A stretch of 35,129 bases of DNA from Clostridiales bacterium (GTDB lineage: Bacteria; Bacillota; Clostridia; Clostridiales; Clostridiaceae), in NCBI GenBank assembly GCA_012519845.1, contig JAAYPK010000034.1:1-35129 (forward strand), in the 5' to 3' direction. Below are positions 17,760-27,742 of this stretch, piece after piece (the first letter of the stretch is position 1; each line of letters begins with the position of its first letter). The notes beneath the pieces were generated by a model that was not told the origin of the DNA, did not search any database, and saw nothing but the letters and a program-made list of their open reading frames with translations. The translations under genes and the position numbers were made by a program.

Positions 17760-19628
17760 ATTTTTGATTTTGAACATCAATTAAAAATACTCCCTGATAA
17801 ACCTGGAGTATATTTAATGAAAAATAATTTAGGTGAAATAATTTATGTTGGTAAAGCAAAAATACTTAAAAATAGAGTAAGGCAGTATTTTCAAAATTCT
17901 AAAAATCACTCTGATAAAGTAAAATCCATGGTAAAAAATATTGCTGAATTTGAATACATTGTTACAGATTCAGAGATGGAAGCATTAATTTTAGAATGTA
18001 ATTTAATAAAAAAATATAGTCCAAAATATAATATTGCTTTAAAAGATGATAAATTTTATCCTTTTATAAAGATTACTACAAAAGAAGATTTTCCAAGAGT
18101 ATATGTTACAAGGAATTTTATTAAGGATGGAAATAAATATTTTGGACCATATACTAATGTATCTGCAGTACATGAAACTATTAACTTAATAAACAAAATA
18201 TATCCAATAAGAACATGTAAAAGGAAAATTGAAGAAGGCGGTGAAATTACTAGGCCGTGTTTAAACTATCATATTAAAAAGTGCAATGCACCTTGTGGTG
18301 GTTTAGTAAGCAAATTAGAATATGGAAGAATAATTAATGAGGTTATTGAAATATTAAGTGGTACAGATAAGAAAATCTTAGGGGATTTAAAAATGGAAAT
18401 GGAGCAGGAGTCTAGCAAATTAAACTTTGAAAAGGCTGCAAGTATAAGAGATAAAATTATAGCAATAGAAAGCTTAACTGAAAAACAGAAAATTTTTAAA
18501 GTTACTGACAACGATGAGGATTATATAAATTTATATAAAGATGAAAAAGATGCTTGTGTTCAAATATTCTTTATGAGGAATGGGAAAATTACTGGTAGGG
18601 AGCATTTTATAATTGAAAATGCAGTAAATGAATGTGATGAAATAGTATTATCTCAATTCATAATTAATTTCTACAGTGGAACTGCTAAAATTGGGAAAAC
18701 AATTTATGTACCTAAAGTAGAAGATATAAATGTTTTAGAAGAATTCTTATCAATAAAAAGAGACTCAAAGGTATTTATAAAAATTCCTCAAAAAGGTGAA
18801 AAATTAAGATTGTTAGATATGGTAAGTGAAAATGCAAAATTAACATTAGAACAGTTTAAAACTAAAATACTTAAAGATAAAGCTGAAAATCAAAAGTCTT
18901 TAGAGGAACTTAGAGAAGCTCTTAATCTAGACGATATTCCATTTAGAATAGAAGCTTATGATATATCTAATATTCAAGGAGTAGATTCAGTTGGTACCAT
19001 GATAGTTTTTGAAGAAGGAAAAGCAAAAAATAGTGATTATAGGAAATTCAAAATAAAGACTGTTAAGGGTGCAGACGATTATAGTAGTATGAGAGAAATA
19101 TTAACAAGGCGTTTTAAAAGAGGATTAGAAGAAACAAAAAAACTACAAGATAGTGAATTAGATGTTGGAAAAGGTAAATTTTATATATTCCCAGATTTAA
19201 TTATGATGGATGGTGGTAAAGGGCAAATAAATATAGCACTTCAGGTCCTTGAAGAATTAAATATAGATATACCTGTTTGTGGACTTGTAAAAGATGATAA
19301 ACATAAAACAAGAGGAATAATATTTAATAATGAAGAAATAATGATAGGTAGGAATAGCAACTTAATGATGCTTATTACAAGAATTCAAGATGAAGTCCAT
19401 AGATTTGCAATTACATATCATCGTGTTTTAAGGGATAAAAGAACTTTGCATTCTGTATTAGATGATATACCTAATATAGGTCAAAAGAGAAGAATGTTAT
19501 TATTATCTCATTTCGGAGGCTTGGAAAATATAAAAAGTGCAACTCTTGAAGAATTAAGAGCTGTAAAGGGTATGGATAAGAAAAGCGCTGAAAGTGTTTT
19601 TAATTATTTTAAAATGGTAACAAAATAA
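17760..19628 (+). CDS. uvrC: UvrC, excinuclease subunit C, probable ATT start
   Basis: This is the dual endonuclease of nucleotide excision repair. The GIY-YIG domain lies at the N-terminus (KPGVYLMKNNLGEIIYVGKAK), followed by a UVR motif (MEQESSKLNFEKAASIRDKI), the RNase H-like nuclease core (IEAYDISNIQGVDSVGTMIVF, DLIMMDGGKGQI) and tandem helix-hairpin-helix motifs (PNIGQKRRMLLLSHFGG, KGMDKKSAESVF). The length is 622 residues. AAGGAGG (17745-17751) lies 8 bases before ATT (17760), which yields the usual FDFEHQLKILPDKPGVY start; no ATG, GTG or TTG is in frame at that place. In-frame GTG codons at 17715 and 17739 lack ribosome sites, and 17715 is inside a hairpin. No LexA box is seen in front. 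Confidence 0.93.
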   Translation: MFDFEHQLKILPDKPGVYLMKNNLGEIIYVGKAKILKNRVRQYFQNSKNHSDKVKSMVKNIAEFEYIVTDSEMEALILECNLIKKYSPKYNIALKDDKFYPFIKITTKEDFPRVYVTRNFIKDGNKYFGPYTNVSAVHETINLINKIYPIRTCKRKIEEGGEITRPCLNYHIKKCNAPCGGLVSKLEYGRIINEVIEILSGTDKKILGDLKMEMEQESSKLNFEKAASIRDKIIAIESLTEKQKIFKVTDNDEDYINLYKDEKDACVQIFFMRNGKITGREHFIIENAVNECDEIVLSQFIINFYSGTAKIGKTIYVPKVEDINVLEEFLSIKRDSKVFIKIPQKGEKLRLLDMVSENAKLTLEQFKTKILKDKAENQKSLEELREALNLDDIPFRIEAYDISNIQGVDSVGTMIVFEEGKAKNSDYRKFKIKTVKGADDYSSMREILTRRFKRGLEETKKLQDSELDVGKGKFYIFPDLIMMDGGKGQINIALQVLEELNIDIPVCGLVKDDKHKTRGIIFNNEEIMIGRNSNLMMLITRIQDEVHRFAITYHRVLRDKRTLHSVLDDIPNIGQKRRMLLLSHFGGLENIKSATLEELRAVKGMDKKSAESVFNYFKMVTK

Positions 19629-19741
19629 AATTGGGAAATATAATATAGTAATAATCCTTGTTTATTACCTAAATATAAACTATACTATTTAGATGAAATG
19701 AAAAATATTAAATACTAATTACGTGAGGTTGGGAGTTTAAG

Positions 19742-20659
19742 ATGAATCAATATTTAAAATATAAGGATTTATTTATAGATATATATTCAAAAGATGAAAT
19801 AATGATAAATTCATTAATGAAAGAGCATATATATTTTAAAGTCGGAGGTCCGGTAGATATTTTATTGAATCCCTCAAAAAGTGAACAAATAATTAAAACT
19901 ATTAGGATATGTAGAGAAAATAACATTCCATATATTGTAATAGGAAATGGGTCCAATCTTCTTGTAAAAGATGGGGGTATAAGGGGAATAGTAATAAAAT
20001 TATGTGCTTTAAACAAATTAGAGATTAATGGCGACAGCATAAAAGCAGGTGCAGGAGTATTATTAAAGGATGTTTCAGAATTTGCTTTGGAAAATTCATT
20101 AACAGGTTTTGAATTTGCCTGCGGCATTCCAGGATCAGTAGGTGGTGCTGTTTTTATGAATGCTGGAGCATATGATGGTGAAATAAAAAATGTAGTAAAA
20201 GAAATAGAAGTTATTGATAAAGAGGGTAACTATAAGGTTTTACGTGGAGACGAAATTAAATTAGGTTATAGAACTTCAAATATAAAAGATGAGAAATATA
20301 TAGTAATAAGTGCTACTTTTAAATTAACTCCTGGAGATAAAGGAAAGATTGAAAGTAGAATAAAAGAATTAACAGAAAAGAGAGAATCAAAACAACCTTT
20401 AGAATATCCATCTGCAGGAAGCACATTTAAAAGACCAGAAGGATATTTTGCTGGAAAATTAATTGAGGATTCTGGGTTAAAGGGATATCAAATCGGTGGA
20501 GCAGCAGTATCTGAGAAACATTCTGGGTTTATTATTAATAAAGATAATGCTACCGCTAAAGATGTTTTGGATTTAATAAAATATGTCCAAAAGAAAGTAA
20601 AAAGTAAGTTCGGAGTAGAATTAACCCCAGAAGTTAGAATACTTGGAGAAGATAAATAA
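19742..20659 (+). CDS. murB: MurB, UDP-N-acetylenolpyruvoylglucosamine reductase
   Basis: This FAD enzyme reduces UDP-N-acetylglucosamine enolpyruvate to UDP-N-acetylmuramate in the cytosolic stage of peptidoglycan synthesis. At 305 residues it fits the short type II MurB. FAD-binding motifs are [19 protein letters not shown] and [20 protein letters not shown]. The catalytic Ser is in SAGSTFKRP and the C-terminal Glu in [10 protein letters not shown]. It stands alone between uvrC (113-base gap) and a terminator, and the ATG at 19742 follows a GGGAG-type site. Confidence 0.96.
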   Translation: MNQYLKYKDLFIDIYSKDEIMINSLMKEHIYFKVGGPVDILLNPSKSEQIIKTIRICRENNIPYIVIGNGSNLLVKDGGIRGIVIKLCALNKLEINGDSIKAGAGVLLKDVSEFALENSLTGFEFACGIPGSVGGAVFMNAGAYDGEIKNVVKEIEVIDKEGNYKVLRGDEIKLGYRTSNIKDEKYIVISATFKLTPGDKGKIESRIKELTEKRESKQPLEYPSAGSTFKRPEGYFAGKLIEDSGLKGYQIGGAAVSEKHSGFIINKDNATAKDVLDLIKYVQKKVKSKFGVELTPEVRILGEDK

Positions 20660-20690
20660 AAAGTCTGTAAATTCAGGCTTTTTTTTATTC
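20659..20690 (+). terminator. terminator after murB
   Basis: AAGTCTG (20661-20667) pairs with CAGGCTT (20674-20680), including one G-U pair, and is followed by seven T and a T-rich tail. Confidence 0.8.
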
Positions 20691-20736
20691 TTTAGGAGAT
20701 TTTTTTACATTCTGATAATATAGAAAAATAATAATA

Positions 20737-20745
20737 TGTTATAAT
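20737..20745 (+). promoter_or_regulatory. extended -10 promoter of rapZ-yvcK-whiA
   Basis: TGTTATAAT is a full extended -10 element about 37 bases before the rapZ start. No good -35 box is seen, which is usual for extended -10 promoters. Confidence 0.55.
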
Positions 20746-20781
20746 AAATTTATAATTAAAGCAATGACTAGGAGGATAATT

Positions 20782-21660
20782 ATGAGGTTTATAATAGTTA
20801 CTGGGCTATCAGGAGCGGGTAAAACAGAAACAACTAGAACGTTAGAAGATATGGGTTATTTTTGTGTAGATAATTTGCCACCAAAATTGATACCTAAATT
20901 TGCAGAAGCATGTAATAATGGGAAAATTGAAAAGGTAGCTTTAGTTATAGATATACGAGGCGGAGTATTTTTTGACGACTTATTTGAATCTTTATTATTC
21001 TTAAAGCACAATGAATTTAAATATGAAATTTTATTTTTAGATTCATCGGATGAGGTACTTGTAAAAAGATTTAAAGAGGCAAGAAGAAGCCATCCTTTAG
21101 CACATGAAGGAAGAGTAATTAATGGAATAAATGAAGAAAGAAAAAGACTAAGGGAAGTTAAAGATAGAGCTGATATAATAATAGATACAACAAAATATAA
21201 AATAAGAGATTTAAGAGAAAAGTTAAATGAGTATTATGGTGAAAACATTGCACCAGAAAAGCAATTATCAATTACTATATTAAGCTTTGGGTTTAAATAT
21301 GGAATTCCAGTAGATTCTGATTTGGTTTTTGATGTTCGATTTATCCCTAATCCGTTTTATATTCCAGAATTAAAGCAATTTTCAGGAGCTGATGAACCAG
21401 TTAAAAAATATGTACTTGATCAAATAGAAACTGTTGGCTTTATAGATAAGTTAGAAGATATGCTAAAATTTCTAATTCCTAATTACATAAAAGAAGGAAA
21501 AAGACAATTAATTATTTCAATTGGTTGTACAGGAGGAAGACATCGTTCTGTAGCAATTGCAAATGAATTACATGAAAGATTATTAAAAGATAATTTTAAT
21601 TCAAGAATAGAGCATAGAGATATTAGTGAAGATCTCCATAAAGGAGTAAGAAAACTATGA
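20782..21660 (+). CDS. rapZ: RapZ (YvcJ) nucleotide-binding adaptor protein
   Basis: This is a P-loop protein of the RapZ/YvcJ family; in enterobacteria it directs RNase E to a small RNA controlling amino-sugar synthesis, and in Bacillus YvcJ binds nucleotides and affects competence. The 292 residues start at ATG 20782, 6 bases after AGGAGG (20770-20775); the in-frame ATG at 20764 precedes that site and is rejected. Walker A is GLSGAGKT (8-15), DNLPP follows, and the C-terminal domain has [17 protein letters not shown]. The stop overlaps the yvcK start by four bases (ATGA), giving the conserved Firmicute trio with yvcK and whiA. Confidence 0.96.
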   Translation: MRFIIVTGLSGAGKTETTRTLEDMGYFCVDNLPPKLIPKFAEACNNGKIEKVALVIDIRGGVFFDDLFESLLFLKHNEFKYEILFLDSSDEVLVKRFKEARRSHPLAHEGRVINGINEERKRLREVKDRADIIIDTTKYKIRDLREKLNEYYGENIAPEKQLSITILSFGFKYGIPVDSDLVFDVRFIPNPFYIPELKQFSGADEPVKKYVLDQIETVGFIDKLEDMLKFLIPNYIKEGKRQLIISIGCTGGRHRSVAIANELHERLLKDNFNSRIEHRDISEDLHKGVRKL

Positions 21661-23012
21661 AGATAATGGATTGGTTGAAGCCTGGTATAAAAGTAAAGAG
21701 ATGGATAGCTTTTGGTATTTTAGGAATACTATTAATAGCATTTGGGTTTACTGAATTAGTAACAAAAAGAGTTTATGATATTTATTATAAGGTATTTTAT
21801 ATTTTTTTAAACTTAACAGGTATATTTGTAATATATTTAGCTATAACAGAAGTAATGAAATCAGTTATAGTTTTAGTAAATACAGGATATGTGAAAGTAT
21901 CATTAGACAGCAAAAAAATAGAAAGCTTAATTGGGGAAAAAAGGTTATTAGTAAAAGGTCCTAAGATTGTGGTAATAGGTGGAGGAACAGGACTGTCAAC
22001 TATGCTTAGGGGACTAAAATATTATACTTCCAATATTACTGCAATTGTAACAGTTGGAGACAATGGTGGAGGATCAGGTGATTTAAGAGAGGACTTAGGA
22101 ATGCTTCCTCCAGGTGATATTCGAAATTGCTTGTTAGCTTTAGCAGATACAGAGCCAGTCATGGAGGAGTTGTTACAATATAGATTTAAAGATGGTAGAT
22201 TAAAAAATCAAAGTTTTGGTAATCTTTTTTTAGCAGCTATGGCAGGAATATCAGGAAACTTTGAAGAAGCAATACAAAAAATGAGTTCGGTTTTAGCAGT
22301 AACAGGTAAAGTTTTACCAGTAACTCTTGATGATATGCAGTTAGTAGGAAAATTAGAGAATGGGAATATTGTATTTGGTGAGTCAGAAATACCGGAAGAA
22401 GCTAGAAAGCAAAAATCAAGGATTAATAAAATAATGCTTGCATCTGAAGGAGCAGATCCATTACCAGAAGCTTTGATGGCAATTAGAGAAGCAGATGCAA
22501 TTATAATGGGCCCAGGAAGTTTATATACCAGTGTAATACCAAATCTTTTGGTTAAGAAAATGAGTCCTGCAATAAGAAGAAGCAGTGCTTTCAAAATATA
22601 TATTTCCAATATTATGACCCAACCAGGAGAAACTGATAATTTTACTGTAGTAGATCATATTAAAGAATTAAGAAAATATGGTGGAAAAGATATTATTGAT
22701 TGTGTGATAACAAATTCTTCTGACATTTCAGATGAGTTAAGAGACAAATATTTAGAACAGGGTTCCGAACTTGTTAAGACAAATCTAAAAGAAATAAAAG
22801 ATTTAGGTATAGACTGTGTGCAAGAAGAATTAATTAATATTTCTAATGGATATATTAAGCACAATTCGGATAAATTAGCTGAAGTTTTAGTAGATATAAT
22901 TATGGAGAAGAAGTTATTATACGATAAGAAGAAAATCATTGAATATATGTATTTATCACAAAGAATTAGAGAAAGAGAGAAAGAAGAAAAAAAGCTTAAA
23001 AGAGAGAAGTAA
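21657..23012 (+). CDS. YvcK/CofD-like protein with N-terminal membrane segments
   Basis: This is a UDP-sugar-binding regulator of the YvcK family, needed for cell wall and carbon metabolism on gluconeogenic growth in Bacillus. At 451 residues it is longer than Bacillus YvcK (about 320) because of an N-terminal extension of about 90 residues with two hydrophobic segments (about 16-32 and 46-68), implying membrane attachment. The core has [41 protein letters not shown] and [16 protein letters not shown]. The start overlaps rapZ; whiA follows after 14 bases. The extension is an evident difference from Bacillus, although I believe it is not rare among clostridia. Confidence 0.92.
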   Translation: MKIMDWLKPGIKVKRWIAFGILGILLIAFGFTELVTKRVYDIYYKVFYIFLNLTGIFVIYLAITEVMKSVIVLVNTGYVKVSLDSKKIESLIGEKRLLVKGPKIVVIGGGTGLSTMLRGLKYYTSNITAIVTVGDNGGGSGDLREDLGMLPPGDIRNCLLALADTEPVMEELLQYRFKDGRLKNQSFGNLFLAAMAGISGNFEEAIQKMSSVLAVTGKVLPVTLDDMQLVGKLENGNIVFGESEIPEEARKQKSRINKIMLASEGADPLPEALMAIREADAIIMGPGSLYTSVIPNLLVKKMSPAIRRSSAFKIYISNIMTQPGETDNFTVVDHIKELRKYGGKDIIDCVITNSSDISDELRDKYLEQGSELVKTNLKEIKDLGIDCVQEELINISNGYIKHNSDKLAEVLVDIIMEKKLLYDKKKIIEYMYLSQRIREREKEEKKLKREK

Positions 23013-23026
23013 AAGGAGATTAACAT

Positions 23027-23974
23027 ATGTCATTTTCATCAAAGGTTAAAGGTGAGATAAGTAGATATTTAGATTTAAGTGAAACAGAGGCTCTGGCAGA
23101 AATATCAGCTATTATGAAAGTCGGAGGAACTATTGGATTTAATGGTAGTGGATTATCTTTTAAAATTACCACAGAAAATCCTGCAAGTGCTAGGGTTATT
23201 TTCACTCTTCTAAAAGAATATTGTGGTATACATTCAAAATTGATGATGAAAAAAAGTACTTCATTAAAGAAGAACAATATATATATGGTTGTTATTACAG
23301 AAGAAATGGGAGTTAGGGATCTCCTTAGGAAAACTGGTATTCTTAAAGAAGTAGATGGAGTTATGAATCTAGATTATAGTATTGACAAAGTATTATTAAA
23401 AGGCGAAAAAGAAAAAAAATGCTATATTAGAGGAGCTTTTTTAGGTGGTGGAAGTATTACCAATCCAGAGAAAAATTATCATTTAGAATTTGTTACTCAT
23501 AGCGAAGAATACGCTAATAGTTTAAGCAAATTAATAAATGAATTTGGATTGAAATCAAAGGTTATTCAAAGAAAAAATTCATTTATAATATACTTAAAAG
23601 AAGGAGAACAAATTGTAGATTTACTAAATATTATTGGAGCACATACATCATTATTTGAATTAGAAAATATTAGAATAATGAAGGAAATGAGAAATAATGT
23701 TAATAGATTAGTAAACTGTGAAACTGCTAATTTATCAAAGACAGTAAATGCAGCAGTAAGACAAGTTGAAAGTATAAAATTAATTCAAGCTCAGATAGGA
23801 CTAAAAAGACTACCTAAAAACCTTAGGGAAATAGCGGAATTAAGGTTGAATTATCCTGATGAATCACTTAAAGAATTGGGAGAAATGCTGGACCCACCAG
23901 TAGGTAAGTCAGGAGTTAATCATAGGTTAAGAAAAATTGAAAAGATAGCAGCGGAACTAAAGACTGGTGAATAG
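23027..23974 (+). CDS. whiA: WhiA, sporulation/division regulator
   Basis: This is a DNA-binding protein of the WhiA family, acting in division and chromosome segregation in Bacillus and as a sporulation transcription factor in actinobacteria. Its 315 residues begin FSSKVKGEISRY and contain a degenerate LAGLIDADG homing-endonuclease-like domain (RGAFLGGGSITNPEKNYHLEF) and a C-terminal helix-turn-helix (LREIAELRLNYPDESLKELGEML, then KSGVNHRLRKIEKIA). It has no catalytic acidic pair of an active endonuclease, as is normal for the family. It is the last gene of the rapZ-yvcK-whiA set; dnaE follows after 9 bases with its own AGGAGG. Confidence 0.96.
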   Translation: MSFSSKVKGEISRYLDLSETEALAEISAIMKVGGTIGFNGSGLSFKITTENPASARVIFTLLKEYCGIHSKLMMKKSTSLKKNNIYMVVITEEMGVRDLLRKTGILKEVDGVMNLDYSIDKVLLKGEKEKKCYIRGAFLGGGSITNPEKNYHLEFVTHSEEYANSLSKLINEFGLKSKVIQRKNSFIIYLKEGEQIVDLLNIIGAHTSLFELENIRIMKEMRNNVNRLVNCETANLSKTVNAAVRQVESIKLIQAQIGLKRLPKNLREIAELRLNYPDESLKELGEMLDPPVGKSGVNHRLRKIEKIAAELKTGE

Positions 23975-23983
23975 GAGGAAAAA

Positions 23984-26900
23984 GTGAGAGAAAAAAAATT
24001 TTGTCATTTACACTTACATACTGAATATAGTTTATTAGATGGATCAGGCAAAATTTCTAAGCTAATAAAACAAGCAAAGGAATTAGGAATGGAAAGCATT
24101 GCTATAACAGACCATGGTGTAATGTATGGATGTGTTGAATTCTATAAACAGGCAAAAGAACAAGGCATAAAACCAATATTAGGTTGTGAAGTATATGTGG
24201 CATCAAAATCAATGAAAATAAAAAATCCAGATAAAGACAATAGTACCTATCATTTAGTATTGCTTGTAATAAATGAAATTGGCTATCAGAATTTAATGAA
24301 AATTGTTTCAGCAGCATCAATTGAAGGGTTTTATTACAAACCAAGAATTGATCATGAATTTTTAAGAAATCATAGTGAAGGATTAATTGCTTTAAGTGCA
24401 TGCCTTGGAGGAGAGGTACAAAGCTATATTTTAAAAAATCAATTTGATAAAGCAAAGGAAGTAGCTTTGCTTTATCAGGATATATTTAAAGATGGGTTTT
24501 ATTTAGAGATTCAAAATCATGGGATGGATGAGCAAAGAAAAGTTAATGAAGAGAATATTAAATTATCAAAGGAATTAGGAATTCCTTTAGTTGCAACAAA
24601 CGATGTCCATTATATAACACAAAATGATTCTAAGGCTCATGATATATTAATGTGTATACAAACTGGAAAAACAGTAGATGATGATAATAGACGAAGATAT
24701 CCTTCTGATCAATTTTATTTAAAATCTCAAGAAGAAATGTGGGATATGTTCTCGTATATTCCAGAAGCTTTAGAAAATACAAATAAAATCGCAATGGAGT
24801 GTAATTTTGATTATAAATTTCATGAATCCAAGTTACCAACCTTCCCTTTGCCAGAGGGAAGAGAAGCTTATGAATATTTAAGAGAAAATTGTTATAAAGG
24901 GCTAATTGAAAGATACGATGAATTTATTAATTTAAGAGATAAAAAAGTAGATTACAAGTCTGTAGAAGAATTGTGTAATAGTAATAATAATGTTAAAGAA
25001 TATATAGACAGACTTGAATATGAACTTGGAATAATAAAACAAATGGGTTATGTAGATTACTTTTTAATTGTTTGGGATTTTATTAGATTTGCAAACGAAA
25101 ATGGAATACCTACAGGGCCAGGAAGAGGATCAGCAGCAGGATCAATAGTTGCATATACATTAGGAATAACCAAAATTGACCCAATAAAATATAGTCTAAT
25201 TTTTGAAAGGTTCTTAAATCCTGAAAGGGTAAGTATGCCAGATATTGATTCTGATTTTTGCTATGAAAGAAGACAGGAAGTTATAGACTATGTTGTTGAA
25301 AAATATGGGGTTAAAAATGTATCTCAAATAATTACATTTGGAACTATGGCACCAAGAGTATGTATAAGAGATGTTGGAAGAGCTATGAATTACTCATATT
25401 CAGAGGTAGATAGAATAGCAAAAATGATTCCTAATGTTCTTGGTATAACAATTGATAAAGCTTTAGAGTTAAATCCAGAATTGAAAGAAGCTTATGAAAA
25501 TGAGGAAAGGGTAAAAACCTTAATAGAAATTAGTAAGGATTTAGAGGGAATACCAAGGCATTCATCTACCCATGCAGCTGGAGTTGTTATTGCATCTAAA
25601 CCTTTAGTGGAATATGTTCCCCTTCAAAGAAATGAAGAAATGATTGTTACTCAATTTGGGATGACAACATTAGAAGAACTTGGACTTCTAAAAATGGATT
25701 TTCTAGGACTTAGAACACTAACTGTTATGAATGATGCAGTGAAAATGGTTGAAGAAAATAAAGGAATTAAAATAAATTTAGACAAAATAGATTTTTCAGA
25801 TAAAAAAGTTTATGAAATGATAGGTGAAGGAAAAACATCAGGAGTATTCCAACTTGAGTCAGCTGGAATGACTTCATTTATGAAAGAACTGAAACCGGAT
25901 AATTTAGAAGATATAATTGCTGGAATTTCATTATATAGACCAGGACCTATGGCAGAAATACCTAGATATGTAGAATGTAAAAGAAATCCTGAAAAAGTTA
26001 AGTATATAGTTCCAGAACTTGAGAGTATATTAGATGTTACCTATGGGGTTATGGTTTATCAAGAGCAGGTTATGGAGATTGTAAGAAAACTTGCTGGCTA
26101 TTCCATGGGAAGAAGTGACATGGTAAGAAGAGCTATGTCAAAAAAGAAGCATAAGGTTATGGAAGAAGAAAGAAGGAACTTTATTTTTGGTATTACTGAT
26201 GAACATGGAAATATTGAAGTGCCAGGGTGTATAAGAAACGGAATAAGTGAGGAAGCAGGAAATAAAATTTTTGATTCTATGATGGATTTTGCATCTTATG
26301 CATTTAATAAAAGTCATGCAGCAGCTTATGCGGTAGTAGGATATGAAACAGCATATTTAATGAAATATCATCCTGTGGAAATGATAGCTGCAATGCTGAA
26401 TTCTGTAATAGGAGTAAGTGAAAAAGTAGCACATTATATTAATTTTGCTGAAAGTCAGGGAATTCAAGTTTTACCTCCTAATATAAATGAAAGCTATTCA
26501 AAATTTACTGTTAAGGGAGATTGTATTATTTTTGGATTAGCAGCAATAAAAAATGTAGGGATGAATGTTGTAAATAGTATAGTAGAATCAAGAGAACAAA
26601 AAGGTAAATTTAATTCTCTTGAGGATTTTATTGATAAAATAGATTTATCTGCAGTAAATAAAAGGGCGGTAGAAAGTTTAATTAAAGCTGGTGCATTAGA
26701 TTGTTTCAAAATATATAGGTCTAAATTATTATCAGTATTTGAAAAGGTAATAGATGGAATATATGGTGAAAGAAAGCGAAATATTGAAGGACAAATGAGT
26801 TTATTTGCCATAGAATCTAATGAAATAAATATACCAAGAATTAATTATCCAGATATAAAGGAATTTAAGAAAAATGCAATATTGTCTATGGAAAAGGAAA

Positions 26901-27544
26901 TGACAGGAATATATATTTCAGGTCATCCCTTAGATGAATATAAAAGTAGTTTAAAAATACAGACTTCTTGTAATATAGAAAAAATATTTCAAAGTTACGA
27001 ATTAATGCAAGAAGAAGTATCTGGTGAGTTAGATATGCCTATTAATGATAATGATTCAGTTATTTTAGGTGGAATAATTACAGAAATAAATCAAAAAATA
27101 ACTAGAAGCAATTCCATGATGGCATTTATAAAGCTTGAAGACTTAACTGGGGTAATAGAAGTAATTGTTTTTCCTAAAACATTTGATAAATTAAGAGGAT
27201 TAATAAATCAAGATGGACTTGTATTAATAAAGGGAAGAGTTAGCATAAAAGAAGATGAATTACCTAAAGTAATTTGTGAAAACATTCAAGGATTAGAAAA
27301 AGTGAATAGTGAAAAAATATATATTAGAGTAAAGAATAAAACTGAAGTGAATTTAGCAATCTCTGAATTAAAAAAAATAAGAGAAGGTCACGAAGGAAAT
27401 ACTACAATATATCTATTTGATGCTGAAAATAAACAAAAATATCGTTTATCAAATGACATTTGGGTAGAGCTTGATGATGAAATAATTGAAATACTAAAAG
27501 ATAAATATGGAGAAGATAATGTAAAAGTTATTGATAATGAATAA
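23984..27544 (+). CDS. dnaE: DnaE, DNA polymerase III alpha subunit
   Basis: This is a replicative-type C-family polymerase of 1186 residues, the Gram-positive DnaE that extends primers alongside PolC. The N-terminal PHP domain has HLHTEYSLLDG and ITDHGVMYG. The palm motif PDIDSDFCYERR supplies catalytic aspartates. GRGSAAGSIVAY lies in the finger/palm region, and a C-terminal OB fold (VILGGIITEINQKITRSNSMMAF) follows. The start is GTG at 23984 after AGGAGG. No proofreading exonuclease insertion is seen, as expected for DnaE. It is close behind whiA, and pfkA comes next from its own promoter. Confidence 0.96.
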   Translation: MREKKFCHLHLHTEYSLLDGSGKISKLIKQAKELGMESIAITDHGVMYGCVEFYKQAKEQGIKPILGCEVYVASKSMKIKNPDKDNSTYHLVLLVINEIGYQNLMKIVSAASIEGFYYKPRIDHEFLRNHSEGLIALSACLGGEVQSYILKNQFDKAKEVALLYQDIFKDGFYLEIQNHGMDEQRKVNEENIKLSKELGIPLVATNDVHYITQNDSKAHDILMCIQTGKTVDDDNRRRYPSDQFYLKSQEEMWDMFSYIPEALENTNKIAMECNFDYKFHESKLPTFPLPEGREAYEYLRENCYKGLIERYDEFINLRDKKVDYKSVEELCNSNNNVKEYIDRLEYELGIIKQMGYVDYFLIVWDFIRFANENGIPTGPGRGSAAGSIVAYTLGITKIDPIKYSLIFERFLNPERVSMPDIDSDFCYERRQEVIDYVVEKYGVKNVSQIITFGTMAPRVCIRDVGRAMNYSYSEVDRIAKMIPNVLGITIDKALELNPELKEAYENEERVKTLIEISKDLEGIPRHSSTHAAGVVIASKPLVEYVPLQRNEEMIVTQFGMTTLEELGLLKMDFLGLRTLTVMNDAVKMVEENKGIKINLDKIDFSDKKVYEMIGEGKTSGVFQLESAGMTSFMKELKPDNLEDIIAGISLYRPGPMAEIPRYVECKRNPEKVKYIVPELESILDVTYGVMVYQEQVMEIVRKLAGYSMGRSDMVRRAMSKKKHKVMEEERRNFIFGITDEHGNIEVPGCIRNGISEEAGNKIFDSMMDFASYAFNKSHAAAYAVVGYETAYLMKYHPVEMIAAMLNSVIGVSEKVAHYINFAESQGIQVLPPNINESYSKFTVKGDCIIFGLAAIKNVGMNVVNSIVESREQKGKFNSLEDFIDKIDLSAVNKRAVESLIKAGALDCFKIYRSKLLSVFEKVIDGIYGERKRNIEGQMSLFAIESNEINIPRINYPDIKEFKKNAILSMEKEMTGIYISGHPLDEYKSSLKIQTSCNIEKIFQSYELMQEEVSGELDMPINDNDSVILGGIITEINQKITRSNSMMAFIKLEDLTGVIEVIVFPKTFDKLRGLINQDGLVLIKGRVSIKEDELPKVICENIQGLEKVNSEKIYIRVKNKTEVNLAISELKKIREGHEGNTTIYLFDAENKQKYRLSNDIWVELDDEIIEILKDKYGEDNVKVIDNE

Positions 27545-27636
27545 AATAATTACTTAATAAACTTAGCTATACTAGGGTATAATATATGTGATGAGAGGAT
27601 AATGATATTTTTTTATCAAAATTTAGTAGAATGCCA

Positions 27637-27665
27637 TTGATATAATCGCAAAATTTAGGTACAAT
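27637..27665 (+). promoter_or_regulatory. sigma-A promoter of pfkA
   Basis: TTGATA (27637-27642) and TACAAT (27660-27665) are 17 bases apart. Transcription would begin near 27672, giving a leader of about 70 bases that contains the hairpin at 27702-27718. Confidence 0.65.
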
Positions 27666-27701
27666 AAATACGAAATGATGGTGGATCAATTTAGTATGTG
27701 T

Positions 27702-27718
27702 GGGACTAGCATAGTCCC
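27702..27718 (+). promoter_or_regulatory. GC-rich hairpin in the pfkA leader
   Basis: GGGACTA-GCA-TAGTCCC is a perfect 7-bp stem with a three-base loop, ending 10 bases before AAGGAGG (27729-27735). Its G/C content stands out in this genome. There is no T run, so it is not a terminator; an mRNA 5' stabiliser or a protein-binding hairpin is more likely. Confidence 0.55.
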
Positions 27719-27742
27719 GGTGGTGTGTAAGGAGGAACAAGT

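Noticed and set aside
19648..19668. GTAATAA/TTATTAC hairpin between uvrC and murB
   Set aside because: Short, all-A/T except one pair per arm, with no T run; neither a terminator nor a clear operator.
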